Shown here piece by piece: positions 53,022-62,611 of a stretch of 64,000 nt of DNA (position 1 is its first letter; the number at the start of each line of letters is the position of its first letter). Origin of the DNA: Bradyrhizobium retamae (GTDB lineage: Bacteria; Pseudomonadota; Alphaproteobacteria; Rhizobiales; Xanthobacteraceae); NCBI RefSeq assembly GCF_001440415.1, contig NZ_LLYA01000090.1, forward strand, positions 1 through 64,000. Direction: 5' to 3'. The translations under genes and the position numbers were made by a program. A model generated the notes under the pieces. It made no database searches. It was not told where the DNA came from and saw nothing but the letters and a program-made list of their open reading frames with translations.

Positions 53022-55700
53022 TTATCCCGCAGCCGCGTTGACCGCGATCGCCGAAGCGCTTTCGCCGCTCTCTTCCAACTTTCGCGGCAACCCCGCAAAG
53101 CTGCGCAACGCTTCCGCCATCCTGGCACGTCCGCTGACGCCGGTGATCACCACGTCCACCATCATCAGGGACGAGTGGATGTTGCCACGCGCCTGCAGTT
53201 GCTCGACCGGCACACCTGCGGCCGCCATCGCCTCGGCATATTCGATCCCCTCGTCACGCAGCGGATCGAACTCGCAGGTCGCCACGAACGCCGGCGGCAG
53301 GTTCGCCAGATTGCCGCGCAGCGGCGAGGCGCGCGGGTCGGTGCGGTCAGCGGGCGAACAATAGATATCCCAGAACCAGAACATCAGCGCGCGCGTCAGG
53401 AAATAGCCGACCGCGTTGTCGGTGTAGGACGGACGGTCGAACCTGCAATCGGTGGCCGGGCACACCAGGAGCTGGCCTGCAATCTCTGGTCCGCCGCGGT
53501 CGCGTGCGAGCTGGCAGGTGACGGCGGCGATATTGGCGCCGGCGCTCCAGCCCGCGACCAGCACCGGTCCCGCTCTGCCGCCGAGTTCGGTGGCATGCTC
53601 GGCGATCCAGCGCGTTGCCGCATAGCCATCCTCGGCCGCGGCGGGGAAGCGATGCTCGGGCGCATGGCGATAGCCGACGCTGACGACGATCATCCCGCTG
53701 CGGCGGCAGATGTCGCGGCAGAACGGATCGTCGGATTGCTCATCGCCCAACACCCAGCCGCCGCCGTGAAAATAGACCACGATCGGATGCGGCCCGGGCG
53801 TGGCCGGCCGATAGAGACGGTAGGGCAGCAGACCATCGGCGCCGTGCAGCACGCCGTCGCCGACCTCGCCGACCGGCCGCCCGGCAGGCCGTCCCTTGTT
53901 GAACTCGGTGAGGAAGTCGCGCGCGCCCTGGGCGCCGAGCGACTCGATCGCCGGCAGGTTCATCTCCGCCAGCATGCCCAGCACCAGCCGCACGTCCGGC
54001 TGCAGCCGTACGACCTGGCCGTCATTGCATTGCTCCGAAACGTTCGGGCCGGTCAGCTTGAAGCCGAGCATGCCGCGGGCGACAACCTCGTTGCAGATGC
54101 TGCGATAGGGGCCGACGCCGCCGGTATAGGGCATCACGCCCTGCGCCTTGCCGGGAACGTTGGCGCCCGTGTACCAGGTGTTGGCGAGCCGATGCAGCGT
54201 CAGTGTCGAGCAGTCGGCCATGTGCTGCGCCCAGCCGGCCTGCGCCGTCTCGGTCGCGTCGATGGTCGTGAAGCCGGCCTCGCGCAGCGACGCCAGCCGG
54301 TCGACCACCCAGTCGACATGCTGCTCGATCGAGACCGCCATGTTCGACAGCACCGACGGGCTGCCCGGGCCCGTGACCAGGAACAGATTGGGGAAGCCTG
54401 AGACCGTGAGCCCGAGATAGGTCTGCGGACCGTTGGCCCAAACATCGGACAGCGATTTGCCATCGCGGCCTGTGATCGGATGAACCGCCTTGATGGCGCC
54501 GGTCATGGCGTCAAAACCCGTGGCGAACACGATCATATCGACATCGAACGTGCGCTTGTCGGTCGTGATGCCCGAGGCCGTAATCGATGTGATCGGCTCC
54601 TGCCGCAGGTTGACCAGCGTGACGTTGGGGCGGTTGAACGTAGCGTAGTAGTTGGTATCGAGGCAGGGACGCTTGGCACCGAACGGATGGTCGCGCGGGG
54701 TCAATGCCTCGGCCGTCTCGGGGTCCTTGACGATCTCGCGGATTTTCTCGCGGATCAGGTCGGCGAGCAGCGCATTGCCGTCGACGTCGACGCCCTGGTC
54801 GGCCCAGAGCTGGGTCAGGATGTGGACGAGATCGCCGGCGGCCCAGGCCTGCTCGAAGCGCTCGCGGCGCTCGGCATCGCTCAACTGCCAGCTCACCGCC
54901 ATCTGCTGCGGATAGGGGACGCCCGCGAGCGACCACCGCGCCTGCTCGCGATAGCCGGCGCGGTCGCCCTGCAGCAGCGCGAGGCGGTCCGCCGGCGCAG
55001 GGCCGTTGTGGGCGGGAAGGGCGAAATTCGGCGTGCGCTGGAAAACGGTGAGATGCGCGGCCTGCTCGGCGAACAGCGGGATCGACTGGATGCCCGATGA
55101 TCCCGTGCCGATGACGGCGATGCGCTTGCCGGCGAGCTTGACCTCTTCGTGCGGCCAGCGGCCGGTGAAATAGACCTCGCCCTTAAAATCCTTGACGCCG
55201 TCGATCTCCGGCGGCTTGGGCGCAGAGAGGCAGCCGGTCGCCATGATGTAATAGTGACAGGAAATATCAGCGCCATTGCTGGTCGTGAGCCGCCAGCGTT
55301 CGGCCGCCTCATCCCAATGCGCTGCTGTAACCTTGGTGCCAAAGCGGATGTCGCGCCGCAATTCATATCGATCGGCGACGAAACCGAGATAGCGCAGGAT
55401 CTCGGGTTGCGTTGCGTATTTCTCCGACCATTGCCATGCACTCTCCAGCTCGGGATCGAAGGTGTAGCTGTAGTCGATGGTCTGGATGTCGCAGCGTGCG
55501 CCGGGGTAGCGGTTCCAGTACCAGGTGCCGCCGACGTCGCCGGCCTCTTCGATCACGACCGCCGTGAAACCCGTCTTGCGCAAGCGATGCAGGAGATAGA
55601 GGCCGGCAAACCCGGCGCCGACGACCGCGACATCGACCTGTTGTGTCGTATCGCTGTTCGTCGCTTCAGAAGAACGTGCTGCGACCGCTGCGTCTGGCAT
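53022..55700 (-). CDS. Fused Baeyer-Villiger-type monooxygenase and alpha/beta-hydrolase (esterase)
   Basis: An 892-residue protein. Residues about 1-560 are a flavin monooxygenase: FAD motif GAGFAG (28-33), [15 protein letters not shown] (57-71), NADPH motif GTGSSG (198-203), ATGFDAMTG (393-401). The BVMO fingerprint FxGxxxHxxxWP reads [12 protein letters not shown] (172-183), with Phe 178 in place of His. Residues about 575-892 are a hormone-sensitive-lipase-type hydrolase: HGGG (645-648), nucleophile S719 in GWSAGAN, D812 in [11 protein letters not shown]842 in GNIHSS. Together they could turn a ketone into an ester and then hydrolyse it. Probably cytoplasmic. No frameshift is seen across the junction. 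Confidence 0.92.
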   Translation of the reverse strand: MPDAAVAARSSEATNSDTTQQVDVAVVGAGFAGLYLLHRLRKTGFTAVVIEEAGDVGGTWYWNRYPGARCDIQTIDYSYTFDPELESAWQWSEKYATQPEILRYLGFVADRYELRRDIRFGTKVTAAHWDEAAERWRLTTSNGADISCHYYIMATGCLSAPKPPEIDGVKDFKGEVYFTGRWPHEEVKLAGKRIAVIGTGSSGIQSIPLFAEQAAHLTVFQRTPNFALPAHNGPAPADRLALLQGDRAGYREQARWSLAGVPYPQQMAVSWQLSDAERRERFEQAWAAGDLVHILTQLWADQGVDVDGNALLADLIREKIREIVKDPETAEALTPRDHPFGAKRPCLDTNYYATFNRPNVTLVNLRQEPITSITASGITTDKRTFDVDMIVFATGFDAMTGAIKAVHPITGRDGKSLSDVWANGPQTYLGLTVSGFPNLFLVTGPGSPSVLSNMAVSIEQHVDWVVDRLASLREAGFTTIDATETAQAGWAQHMADCSTLTLHRLANTWYTGANVPGKAQGVMPYTGGVGPYRSICNEVVARGMLGFKLTGPNVSEQCNDGQVVRLQPDVRLVLGMLAEMNLPAIESLGAQGARDFLTEFNKGRPAGRPVGEVGDGVLHGADGLLPYRLYRPATPGPHPIVVYFHGGGWVLGDEQSDDPFCRDICRRSGMIVVSVGYRHAPEHRFPAAAEDGYAATRWIAEHATELGGRAGPVLVAGWSAGANIAAVTCQLARDRGGPEIAGQLLVCPATDCRFDRPSYTDNAVGYFLTRALMFWFWDIYCSPADRTDPRASPLRGNLANLPPAFVATCEFDPLRDEGIEYAEAMAAAGVPVEQLQARGNIHSSLMMVDVVITGVSGRARMAEALRSFAGLPRKLEESGESASAIAVNAAAG

Positions 55701-56162
55701 GCCACTCCTCCCGTATGTTTTATGGTTTGGAGGCTACTGCTGCGTGTTCAGTTTGTCATCAGGACATATGCAATCATTGGATGTTGATTGCAGATGCGCG
55801 TGGAAGAGGCTTCGGTCCGCGACTTTGCAACTGCTTTGTTTGAAGCAACGACTTATCCGTGACGCATGTGGCCATGCGCTTGCGTCGTCCATCCGCGCGG
55901 CCGCCGCCGAGGGGCAAATCGCTGTGCATTGTCTCACCCGCAATGCAGCATGGAAAGGGCGGTGTTCACTGTATTGCACCGGCATTAATCCTTTAGCTGC
56001 TATCTGAAGCGACGTGGCGACGACGAAATGCACCGGCGATCCTGCCTGGCGGCTGATGAAGCCGCACTGCGTGTTTCTGCCTCCCTCCCTCGAATAAGTT
56101 GTGCTATAATAAATTGCACTATTAGGATTGGTTCGACGACAGCGCTTGAGGGGGAGAGTGGC
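55701..56162. other. Intergenic region with an inverted repeat near a -10-like sequence
   Basis: A 462-base region between divergent genes. At 56101-56119 the sequence is GTGC, eleven bases containing TATAATAAATT, GCAC: an inverted repeat around a TATAAT-like -10, 44 bases before the GTG at 56163. It could be a promoter with operator. Nothing else recognised. Confidence 0.4.
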
Positions 56163-56624
56163 GTGAGCGAGTCAATTCATCCAAGCGCGCCCCATCATCT
56201 GCCGGGCTTCATCACTGCTCCGGGTGATACCGACATCCTCATGGTGGTGGTCGGCTTCATTCTGATCGGCGCCGTCCTGATGGTCGGCAATCTCTATCTG
56301 CGCTTACATTCGTTGCCGGAGCGAATGGCGCACAAGTCGCAAAAGCTACAATTCGAAATCGTGGCAGTGCTCGGCTTGCTCGCGCTCTTTACGCATAACC
56401 ACCTCTTTTGGGTGGTCGGGCTATTGCTTGCCATGATTGATTTGCCCGATTTCGGCACGCCGCTTCGCCGGATCGCGGGATCGGTCGAGAAAATCGCGGG
56501 CGCTCCATCCGGCGGCGAAGTACCCGAGGTCGCCGACGAAGGCCGCACTCACGCGGATGCTGCTGAGGGATCGGACACGACGAAACCCCGCGCTGCCAAA
56601 AGCGAGGTGCCCAGCCATGCTTGA
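56163..56624 (+). CDS. Small integral membrane protein paired with a membrane-fusion protein
   Basis: A 153-residue protein from GTG 56163, preceded by GGGGAGAG. It has two hydrophobic helices (ILMVVVGFILIGAVLMVGNL; IVAVLGLLALFTHNHLFWVV) and a charged C-terminal tail rich in Glu/Ala/Lys. No domain is named. Its end overlaps the next gene by 8 bases, so it may be an accessory subunit of that system. Confidence 0.7.
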   Translation: MSESIHPSAPHHLPGFITAPGDTDILMVVVGFILIGAVLMVGNLYLRLHSLPERMAHKSQKLQFEIVAVLGLLALFTHNHLFWVVGLLLAMIDLPDFGTPLRRIAGSVEKIAGAPSGGEVPEVADEGRTHADAAEGSDTTKPRAAKSEVPSHA

Positions 56625-57849
56625 GCTCCTTCTCTGCTCTTTGGTGACTATCGTTCCCGACTATCTTTATCGCCGCTACAGGCAGGGAAAGCGCCTCGGT
56701 AAGGAGATCACGTTCTATTCGGTGTGGTTCGAACTGAGGTGGGGAATCGTCACCTGCCTCATGCTGACGGTGGGGCTGATTACGGTCATTTTCTATTTTC
56801 ACCCGTCCACCTCTACGGCGACCCTGTTCTTCAGGACTGTCCCGATCGTTCCGGAGACGATCGGCCGGGTGTCGGAAGTTCGCGCTGAATTCAGCGCTCC
56901 CGTCAAAAAGGGTGAAGTGATCTTCAAGCTCGACAGCTCAAAGCAGGAAGCCGCAATGGAGACGGCGCGGCGGAGGATCGCTGAGGTCGATGCCGCTTTG
57001 CTGGCGGCTCAGGCGGATATTCTCAAGGCGGACGCACAGATCCAGGAGGCGAAGAGCGCCTATCAGCAGGCATCGGATGAACTGGACGTCAAGCGCGAAC
57101 TCCAGAAGCGCAATCCTGGCATTGTCCCCCAGCGTGACATCGAAAAGCTGGAGGTGCTGCTCGCGGGCCGTCAAAGCGCGGTTGATGCCGCGACGGCTTC
57201 GAAACAATCGGCGATGACCAACGTGAGTGCTCTTCTACCCGCGCAGAAGGCGAGCGCGGAGGCGGCGCTGGCCGAAGCGCAGGTGGAACTTGACAAGACC
57301 TACATCCGTGCGGGTGTCGCGGGGCGCGTGGAGCAGTTCACGCTGCGCGTGGGAGACATCGTTAATCCGATGATGCGGTCTGCCGGCATTCTCATTCCCG
57401 AGGGTGCGGGACAACGGGTGCTTTCGGCGGGGTTTGGACAAATCGAAGCGCAGGTCATGAAGGTCGGGATGGTCGCCGAGGCCACGTGCATTTCAAAGCC
57501 CTGGACGATTATTCCGATGGTGGTAACGGGTGTGCAAGATTATATCGCGGCGGGGCAGTTCAGGGGCGGCGAGCAACTGGTCGACGCGCAGCAGGTGAGG
57601 GCCCCGGGCACTATCACAACGTTTCTGGAGCCCATCTATCAAGGCGGGCTCGACGGCGTCACGCCTGGAAGCAGTTGCATCGTCAACGCCTATACCAGCA
57701 ACCATGACCGGATTGCTTCGAACGAGACGGGCGCATTCAAGCGGTTCACACTGCACGGCGTAGATGCGGTAGGACTTGTGCACGCGATGCTCTTGCGCAT
57801 ACAAGCCTTGCTGCTTCCCGTGAAAACGCTGGTATTGAGCGGACACTGA
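56617..57849 (+). CDS. HlyD/EmrA-type membrane-fusion protein
   Basis: A 410-residue protein with a transmembrane helix at about residues 42-62 (LRWGIVTCLMLTVGLITVIF), a biotinyl-lipoyl-like half-motif (VRAEFSAPVKKGEVIFKLD), a long coiled-coil hairpin at about 105-225, and the returning half (YIRAGVAGRVEQFTLRVGD). Such adaptors couple inner-membrane transporters to the outer membrane or work alone. No transporter or TolC partner lies within the window. The overlapping upstream membrane protein may be its partner. Confidence 0.83.
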   Translation: MLELLLCSLVTIVPDYLYRRYRQGKRLGKEITFYSVWFELRWGIVTCLMLTVGLITVIFYFHPSTSTATLFFRTVPIVPETIGRVSEVRAEFSAPVKKGEVIFKLDSSKQEAAMETARRRIAEVDAALLAAQADILKADAQIQEAKSAYQQASDELDVKRELQKRNPGIVPQRDIEKLEVLLAGRQSAVDAATASKQSAMTNVSALLPAQKASAEAALAEAQVELDKTYIRAGVAGRVEQFTLRVGDIVNPMMRSAGILIPEGAGQRVLSAGFGQIEAQVMKVGMVAEATCISKPWTIIPMVVTGVQDYIAAGQFRGGEQLVDAQQVRAPGTITTFLEPIYQGGLDGVTPGSSCIVNAYTSNHDRIASNETGAFKRFTLHGVDAVGLVHAMLLRIQALLLPVKTLVLSGH

Positions 57850-57975
57850 GAGCTAACCAAACGGGAGGATTGGAGCCTGCGGTTCTAGGTGAAGGCGACT
57901 GGTTTCCGGTTGGCAACACCGCTAGTCGCTCAGCTCCAATCCCCCACAACCCCGGTTCGTATTGGGGGCGCTGCG

Positions 57976-58410
57976 ATGAAACACGCATGGTTGCTGCCCA
58001 TAGCCATTCTTGTTTGTTTCGCCGTGACACCGGCCGTCGCAGAAACCGTGGTGAAAGCCGGACTGCTCACCTGCAAGATGCAGGCGCCCGTTGGATCACA
58101 GCGGCATATGCGATGTCGTTTCGAGCATGACGATCATGGACCGCCCCACATATATTCAGGCACGGCCAACGGCTCTGGTCTTGAGGCCGGAACGAGGGGG
58201 GACTCGATGGGATGGGTGGTGTTTGCGCCGACCACCTCGCTGCCACGTGGCTCGCTGAGAGGAAGTTACGTCCGAGCCGACGGAGATTCTGCAGTTGAAC
58301 TAGGTAATGGAGCAAAGCTGATCGGTGTTTCGCAACGGAGGATATCGCTGCAACCGATTGCTTCCGAGCGACAGGTCGCTCTGGAGATTGGCAGGCTTGA
58401 ATTGCGGTAG
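57976..58410 (+). CDS. DUF992 exported protein
   Basis: A 144-residue protein with signal peptide AWLLPIAILVCFAVTPAVA and DUF992 features: VKAGLLTCKMQAPVGSQRHM, CRFEHDDHGPPHIYSGTA, GWVVFAPTTSLPRGSLRGSY, VGVSQRRISLQPI-like ending. Two Cys in the mature N-terminal part may form a disulfide. Periplasmic, unknown function. It lies 38 bases upstream of the carbonic anhydrase gene. Confidence 0.8.
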   Translation: MKHAWLLPIAILVCFAVTPAVAETVVKAGLLTCKMQAPVGSQRHMRCRFEHDDHGPPHIYSGTANGSGLEAGTRGDSMGWVVFAPTTSLPRGSLRGSYVRADGDSAVELGNGAKLIGVSQRRISLQPIASERQVALEIGRLELR

Positions 58411-58448
58411 GCTATTGTGTCGAAGCGTTTGTGGGTGGGAGATAGCAT

Positions 58449-59198
58449 ATGCGCCAGAAGCACGGACATCCTCGGGACTGCAACTGCTTAGATCGCCGGA
58501 ATTTTCTCAAGTTAGGAGGTGGCGCAAGCACTCTGGGTCTAGCCGGTGCTGGCGGCGGCTTCGTGGCTCCGGCTTATGCCGACGCGCTGACCAAGGCGCA
58601 GCGGGATAAAATGACGCCCGATCAAATCATCCAGGTCATGAAGAATGGAAACCAGCGCTTTCGCAGAGGCGAGAGGAAGGAGCGCAACTACCTTCGTGAA
58701 CAGAAGGCAAGCGCCTCGGGACAATATCCTGCCGCGGCGTTGCTGACCTGTATCGATTCCCGTGCACCAGCCGAGGTGATCATGGATCTCGGAATCGGCG
58801 ACATCTTCAACTGCCGCGTCGCCGGCAACGTCGAAAACGCCGATATTCTCGGCAGCCTCGAGTTTGCCTGCAAACTTGCCGGCGCGAAGGTTGTGCTCGT
58901 AATGGGTCACACCGCGTGCGGTGCGATCAAGGGCGCGATCGACAATGCCGAGTTGGGCAACCTGACCGGATTGCTGGGCAAGATCAAACCGGCAGTCGAA
59001 GCGACGAAATACGCGGGTGAGCGATCCGCGAAGAACTACGACTTCGTCAACGCTGTCGCGCGAACGAACGTCGAGATGACAGTCGCAAACATTCGGAAAG
59101 GCAGTCCGGTGCTTGCCGAGCTGGAAGCCAAAGACAGCATCGACATTGCAGGGGCTATGTACAATCTCGAAACCGGCGCGGTGGAGTTCTTGGCCTGA
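58449..59198 (+). CDS. Tat-exported beta-carbonic anhydrase
   Basis: A 249-residue protein. The N-terminal twin-arginine signal is DRRNFLKLGGGAST (residues 15-28), ending near AYADALTKA. The beta-class zinc ligands and catalytic pair are visible: CIDSR (Cys, Asp, Arg), then GHTACGAIKGA (His, Cys). It interconverts CO2 and bicarbonate, here probably in the periplasm. Tat export fits folding with zinc in the cytoplasm. Confidence 0.92.
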   Translation: MRQKHGHPRDCNCLDRRNFLKLGGGASTLGLAGAGGGFVAPAYADALTKAQRDKMTPDQIIQVMKNGNQRFRRGERKERNYLREQKASASGQYPAAALLTCIDSRAPAEVIMDLGIGDIFNCRVAGNVENADILGSLEFACKLAGAKVVLVMGHTACGAIKGAIDNAELGNLTGLLGKIKPAVEATKYAGERSAKNYDFVNAVARTNVEMTVANIRKGSPVLAELEAKDSIDIAGAMYNLETGAVEFLA

Positions 59199-59263
59199 AG
59201 CTCGTCGCGCTTTGCGTAAATCGAGACGCCGCGCCGCGCCGAATTGTTGGACGGCGCCCTTTG

Positions 59264-60208
59264 CTAGGTAGTCTTCTGCCGCCCGTCCGCGCGGCGGCGC
59301 TCGATCCCGACGGCCGTCCAGTTTGGGCTGAAATCCAGCGTGAAGTCGCGAAAACTCTCCACGGCCGGCGAGAGCGATGCGCTGTGTCGTACGAACATCG
59401 CGATCTTCCATTTGACGGCCGGCTGCAGCAGCGGCAGGAACGTCAGTCCGAAGCCGCGCACCAGCGGGCCCGCCATCGAGGGGCAGATCACGGCGCCCCG
59501 TCTCACCTGCAGCATCGATAGCGCGGTATTCACCCGGTGCACCGGCACCAATTCCCTGGGCTGATGCCGCGGCGGCACATTGCTCAATACATTGATGGCA
59601 ATGTTCGGCATGTAGTTGAGCAGCGGTCGGTCGCGGAGATCCTTCCAACTGACCGACTTTCCTGTCGTCAGCGGGTCATCGCTGCGCAACGCCACCCAGA
59701 GCGGGTCGGCGCAAATCTCGTGTACTTCCACCGATTGATCCGGAATGACGCCGGCCGGCCCGAAGCCGATGTCGGTAGAGCCGTTCTGCAGGCCGGCCAG
59801 CACCTCCTGGATCGGCACGTCGTCGAAGCGGACGTCCACGCCGGGATGGCTGTTGTTGTACTCGGCGATCAGCTCCGGCAGCAGCGTGCAGGATAGTGTT
59901 TCGGGGGCAGCTACACGCACCAGCCCGCGGCGGAGCTCCTTGAGGTTCGTGAGATTTTCGAGCGCCTCGTCCAGGTTCGAGAGCACGCGCCGCGCCATCG
60001 GCGCGAAGGTCTCGCCGACCGCGGACGCAGACACCTTGCGGGTGGTGCGGTCCAGGAGGCGGACGCCGACGCGGCTCTCGAGCTCCTTGATCAACCCTGA
60101 GAGCGCCGCTTGCGACAAGTGCATGGCCTTGGCGGCCTCCGAGAAGCTCGCAGCCTCCAGCACGGCCACGTACGCGCGCAACTGCCGCAAGGTCACTTCC
60201 ATTGCCAT
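59264..60208 (-). CDS. LysR family transcriptional regulator
   Basis: A 314-residue protein with N-terminal helix-turn-helix (LRQLRAYVAVLEAASFSEAA, LSQAALSGLIKELESRVGVR) and a LysR effector domain (RRGLVRVAAPETLSCTLLPE, DIGFGPAGV). Divergent from the Bug receptor gene, with two ATA-N9-TAT boxes between them, so it likely controls that gene. Confidence 0.92.
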   Translation of the reverse strand: MAMEVTLRQLRAYVAVLEAASFSEAAKAMHLSQAALSGLIKELESRVGVRLLDRTTRKVSASAVGETFAPMARRVLSNLDEALENLTNLKELRRGLVRVAAPETLSCTLLPELIAEYNNSHPGVDVRFDDVPIQEVLAGLQNGSTDIGFGPAGVIPDQSVEVHEICADPLWVALRSDDPLTTGKSVSWKDLRDRPLLNYMPNIAINVLSNVPPRHQPRELVPVHRVNTALSMLQVRRGAVICPSMAGPLVRGFGLTFLPLLQPAVKWKIAMFVRHSASLSPAVESFRDFTLDFSPNWTAVGIERRRADGRQKTT

Positions 60209-60240
60209 GTCGCGCCTCCCACTTCGCCGTTCCTGAATTC

Positions 60241-60299
60241 ATAGGCCAAGCTTATCAATCGGTCAAAAAATACGCATTGTTCGATAGAAGGCGGGTATC
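60241..60299. promoter_or_regulatory. Two LysR-type boxes (T-N11-A)
   Basis: Box 1: ATA-N9-TAT at 60241-60255. Box 2: GATA-N9-TATC at 60283-60299, fully symmetric in the arms. Centres are 43 bases apart, comparable to the recognition and activation sites of LysR proteins. They lie between the LysR start and the receptor start. Confidence 0.6.
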
Positions 60300-60435
60300 T
60301 ATCGTTACGGCCTCGATCAAGAAGGGCCCGGCGATCCAGCAATGCGATCGCGCCAAAGCGGCTCGATCAAAATGGGACGGACACGCCGGGCTGCGCCGCT
60401 ATTGCAGGCGGCCCTCTTAAGCCCAAGGGGCATTC

Positions 60436-61413
60436 ATGACAGTCACACGTCGAACTCTGCTGGGGACCATCGCCGCCGCCTTCGCCGCAGGGCCGGGCTT
60501 GCCTGCGTTCGCCGAGGGCGACTGGCCATCGCGGCTGGTGCGGTTGGTGTCGCCCTACGGGGCCGGCGGGGCCAACGACATCTCGCTGCGTATTCTGGCC
60601 GAGCAGATCGGGCGCAGCCTGGGGCAACAGTTCATCGTTGAGAACAAGCCAGGCGCGGGCACGCGCATCGCCAACGAACTGGTCGCGCGCGCGGCACCGG
60701 ACGGATACACCTTCCTCTATGCCGCCGCGCCATATGCCACCGCCGAGGCGCTGTTCGGAAAACTGAAATACGAGCGCAAGGACCTGCGGCCGGTGGCGAT
60801 GGCCGTCATGGCGCCGATCTTTCTGATCGTCAACGCCAAGGCTGCCTTCAAGAACCTGCAGGAGCTGATCGCCCATGGCAAGGCGCAGCCCGACGGCCTG
60901 ACCTTCGCCTCGCCGGGCGCGGGCTCTCAGCCGCATCTGGCGGCCGAGTTGCTGCTGAAGGACGCCGGCGTCAAGGGTCTCAACGTGCAGTACCGCGGCG
61001 ATGCGATGGCCTATACGGAGTTGCTCGCCGGTCGTGTCGACGCCACGTTGACTGCGATCAGCACGGCGTTACCGCATATCCGGAGCGGCGATTTTCGCGT
61101 GCTGGGCGTGGCTTCCGCCGAGCGCAGCGCGATCTATCCTGCGGCTCCAACCTTGCGCGAGCAGGGTTATCCCAACGTGGTCGCGTCTGGATGGTTCGGC
61201 TTCATGGCGCCATCGGCCACACCGCAGCCGATCGTCGAGCGGATGCAGGAAGAGATCAATCGCGCGCTCGCCGACCCCGAGGTGAAACAGAAGCTGCTGG
61301 CCCAGGGGCTGGAAGCCCGCGCCGGCACGGCCGCCGAATTCGGCAAGTTCATCGACGATGAGACGCGCAAATGGGGCGAGGTGATCCGCGCCGCCGGCCT
61401 CAAGGGAGAGTAG
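60436..61413 (+). CDS. Bug/TctC-type tripartite tricarboxylate receptor
   Basis: A 325-residue periplasmic receptor: signal peptide LLGTIAAAFAAGPGLPAFAE (preceded by TRR, perhaps Tat-like), then WPSRLVRLVSPYGAGGANDI, QFIVENKPGAGTRIANELVA and a C-terminal KWGEVIRAAGLKGE. As with the receptor at 43033, no TctAB genes are next to it. Probable target of the divergent LysR regulator. Confidence 0.9.
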   Translation: MTVTRRTLLGTIAAAFAAGPGLPAFAEGDWPSRLVRLVSPYGAGGANDISLRILAEQIGRSLGQQFIVENKPGAGTRIANELVARAAPDGYTFLYAAAPYATAEALFGKLKYERKDLRPVAMAVMAPIFLIVNAKAAFKNLQELIAHGKAQPDGLTFASPGAGSQPHLAAELLLKDAGVKGLNVQYRGDAMAYTELLAGRVDATLTAISTALPHIRSGDFRVLGVASAERSAIYPAAPTLREQGYPNVVASGWFGFMAPSATPQPIVERMQEEINRALADPEVKQKLLAQGLEARAGTAAEFGKFIDDETRKWGEVIRAAGLKGE

Positions 61414-61418
61414 GGCAC

Positions 61419-62609
61419 TCAGTTCGCGTACAGGCCTTCGACGATCGGCAATCGCGCGGCGCGTAGCGCTGGAAACAGCCCGCCGATCAGGCCCACGATC
61501 AGTGCGAGCATCACGCCCTCGGCAATCAGCCACGGGCTCAGCTTGAAGTCGAACACTACCTGGGTGAAGTTGCCGCCAAGCGTCGAGGCCGTGACGCCAT
61601 CGAAAATCAGATAGGTGGCGGCGGCCCCTAACAGCCCGCCGATCGCGGCAAGCAACAGCGATTCGGCCAGTGTTCCAACAAAGGCCGGGAAGCCGCCGAA
61701 GCCGATGGCGCGTAGCGTTGCGATTTCCGTCGCGCGGGCGGCGACCGACGAATACATGGTGTTGAGCGCTCCGGCGACAGCTCCGAGCGCCATCGCGATC
61801 GCCAGCGGCCAGCCGAGTTTCTGAATCAGGTCGGACGTTTGCGAGGCCTGTTCGGCAAAGTAACTCGCTTCGGATTTGACATCGAGCTTCAGCCGCGGAT
61901 CGTTGTCGCTGTAGCTTTTGAGCTCATTCAGTGCGGCCGGTCCGGTGAGCCGCGCGCGCACGATCTGGACTATGTTGTTGCGGTTGAACAGGCTCTGGAC
62001 CACGGAAAGATCGGCCCAGATCTCGGATTCGAACACGCTGCCGCCGGCCTCGAACACGCCGACGACCGTCCAGCGCGTGGCGCCGAACGATACCGTGGAG
62101 CCGAGGTCTAGTCCTTCAAATTCCCGCAGCAATGCCTTGCCGACCACCACCTCGTTGCTGCCGCGATTGAACATGCGGCCTGCGGTGATGCGAACATCCT
62201 TGCGCAACTCGGAGCCCTGTTCGCCGATCCCGCGCAGCGGCAGATTGGCCTTGGTCTTGGTCGTGCGCTTGATGCCGTCGACGACAAGATAGAGTTCCGG
62301 CGAGATAAGCGGCTTGCCGTCGCTGCCGCGCGCGATGCCGGGTCCATCCTCGATCAACCGCACCTGATCGCGGCTCACGGTGCTGTTGATCTCGGCCTGC
62401 GAGCCGGCCCGCAGCACGATGGCAATGTCGTCGGCGCCGGATCCCGCAATGGTGCGCTGGAAGCCGTTGGCCATCGCCAGGAATGCGAGCAGCACGATCA
62501 CCACCAGTGCGATCGCGATCACCGTCGAGAGCGAGAGCCAGCGGCGCTGCGAGATGCTCTTGAGATTGATGGCGGTGACCGCCGCCACTTGAAGCCAAAG
62601 CGAACGCAT
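61419..62609 (-). CDS. MacB/FtsX-type ABC transporter permease, second subunit
   Basis: A 396-residue protein with one N-terminal helix (WLSLSTVIAIALVVIVLLAF), a large periplasmic domain (about 45-270) and three C-terminal helices (MALGAVAGALNTMYSSVAAR; LLLAAIGGLLGAAATYLIFD; MLALIVGLIGGLFPALRAAR). This is the FtsX/MacB layout used for lipoprotein or peptide extraction rather than import. It starts 2 bases after the upstream permease stop. Confidence 0.9.
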   Translation of the reverse strand: MRSLWLQVAAVTAINLKSISQRRWLSLSTVIAIALVVIVLLAFLAMANGFQRTIAGSGADDIAIVLRAGSQAEINSTVSRDQVRLIEDGPGIARGSDGKPLISPELYLVVDGIKRTTKTKANLPLRGIGEQGSELRKDVRITAGRMFNRGSNEVVVGKALLREFEGLDLGSTVSFGATRWTVVGVFEAGGSVFESEIWADLSVVQSLFNRNNIVQIVRARLTGPAALNELKSYSDNDPRLKLDVKSEASYFAEQASQTSDLIQKLGWPLAIAMALGAVAGALNTMYSSVAARATEIATLRAIGFGGFPAFVGTLAESLLLAAIGGLLGAAATYLIFDGVTASTLGGNFTQVVFDFKLSPWLIAEGVMLALIVGLIGGLFPALRAARLPIVEGLYAN

Positions 62610-62611
62610 GT

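Noticed and set aside
53175..54401. A 408-codon plus-strand frame inside the fusion gene
   Set aside because: Composition is Arg/Ala/Gly-rich shadow sequence; the minus-strand protein has clear catalytic motifs throughout.
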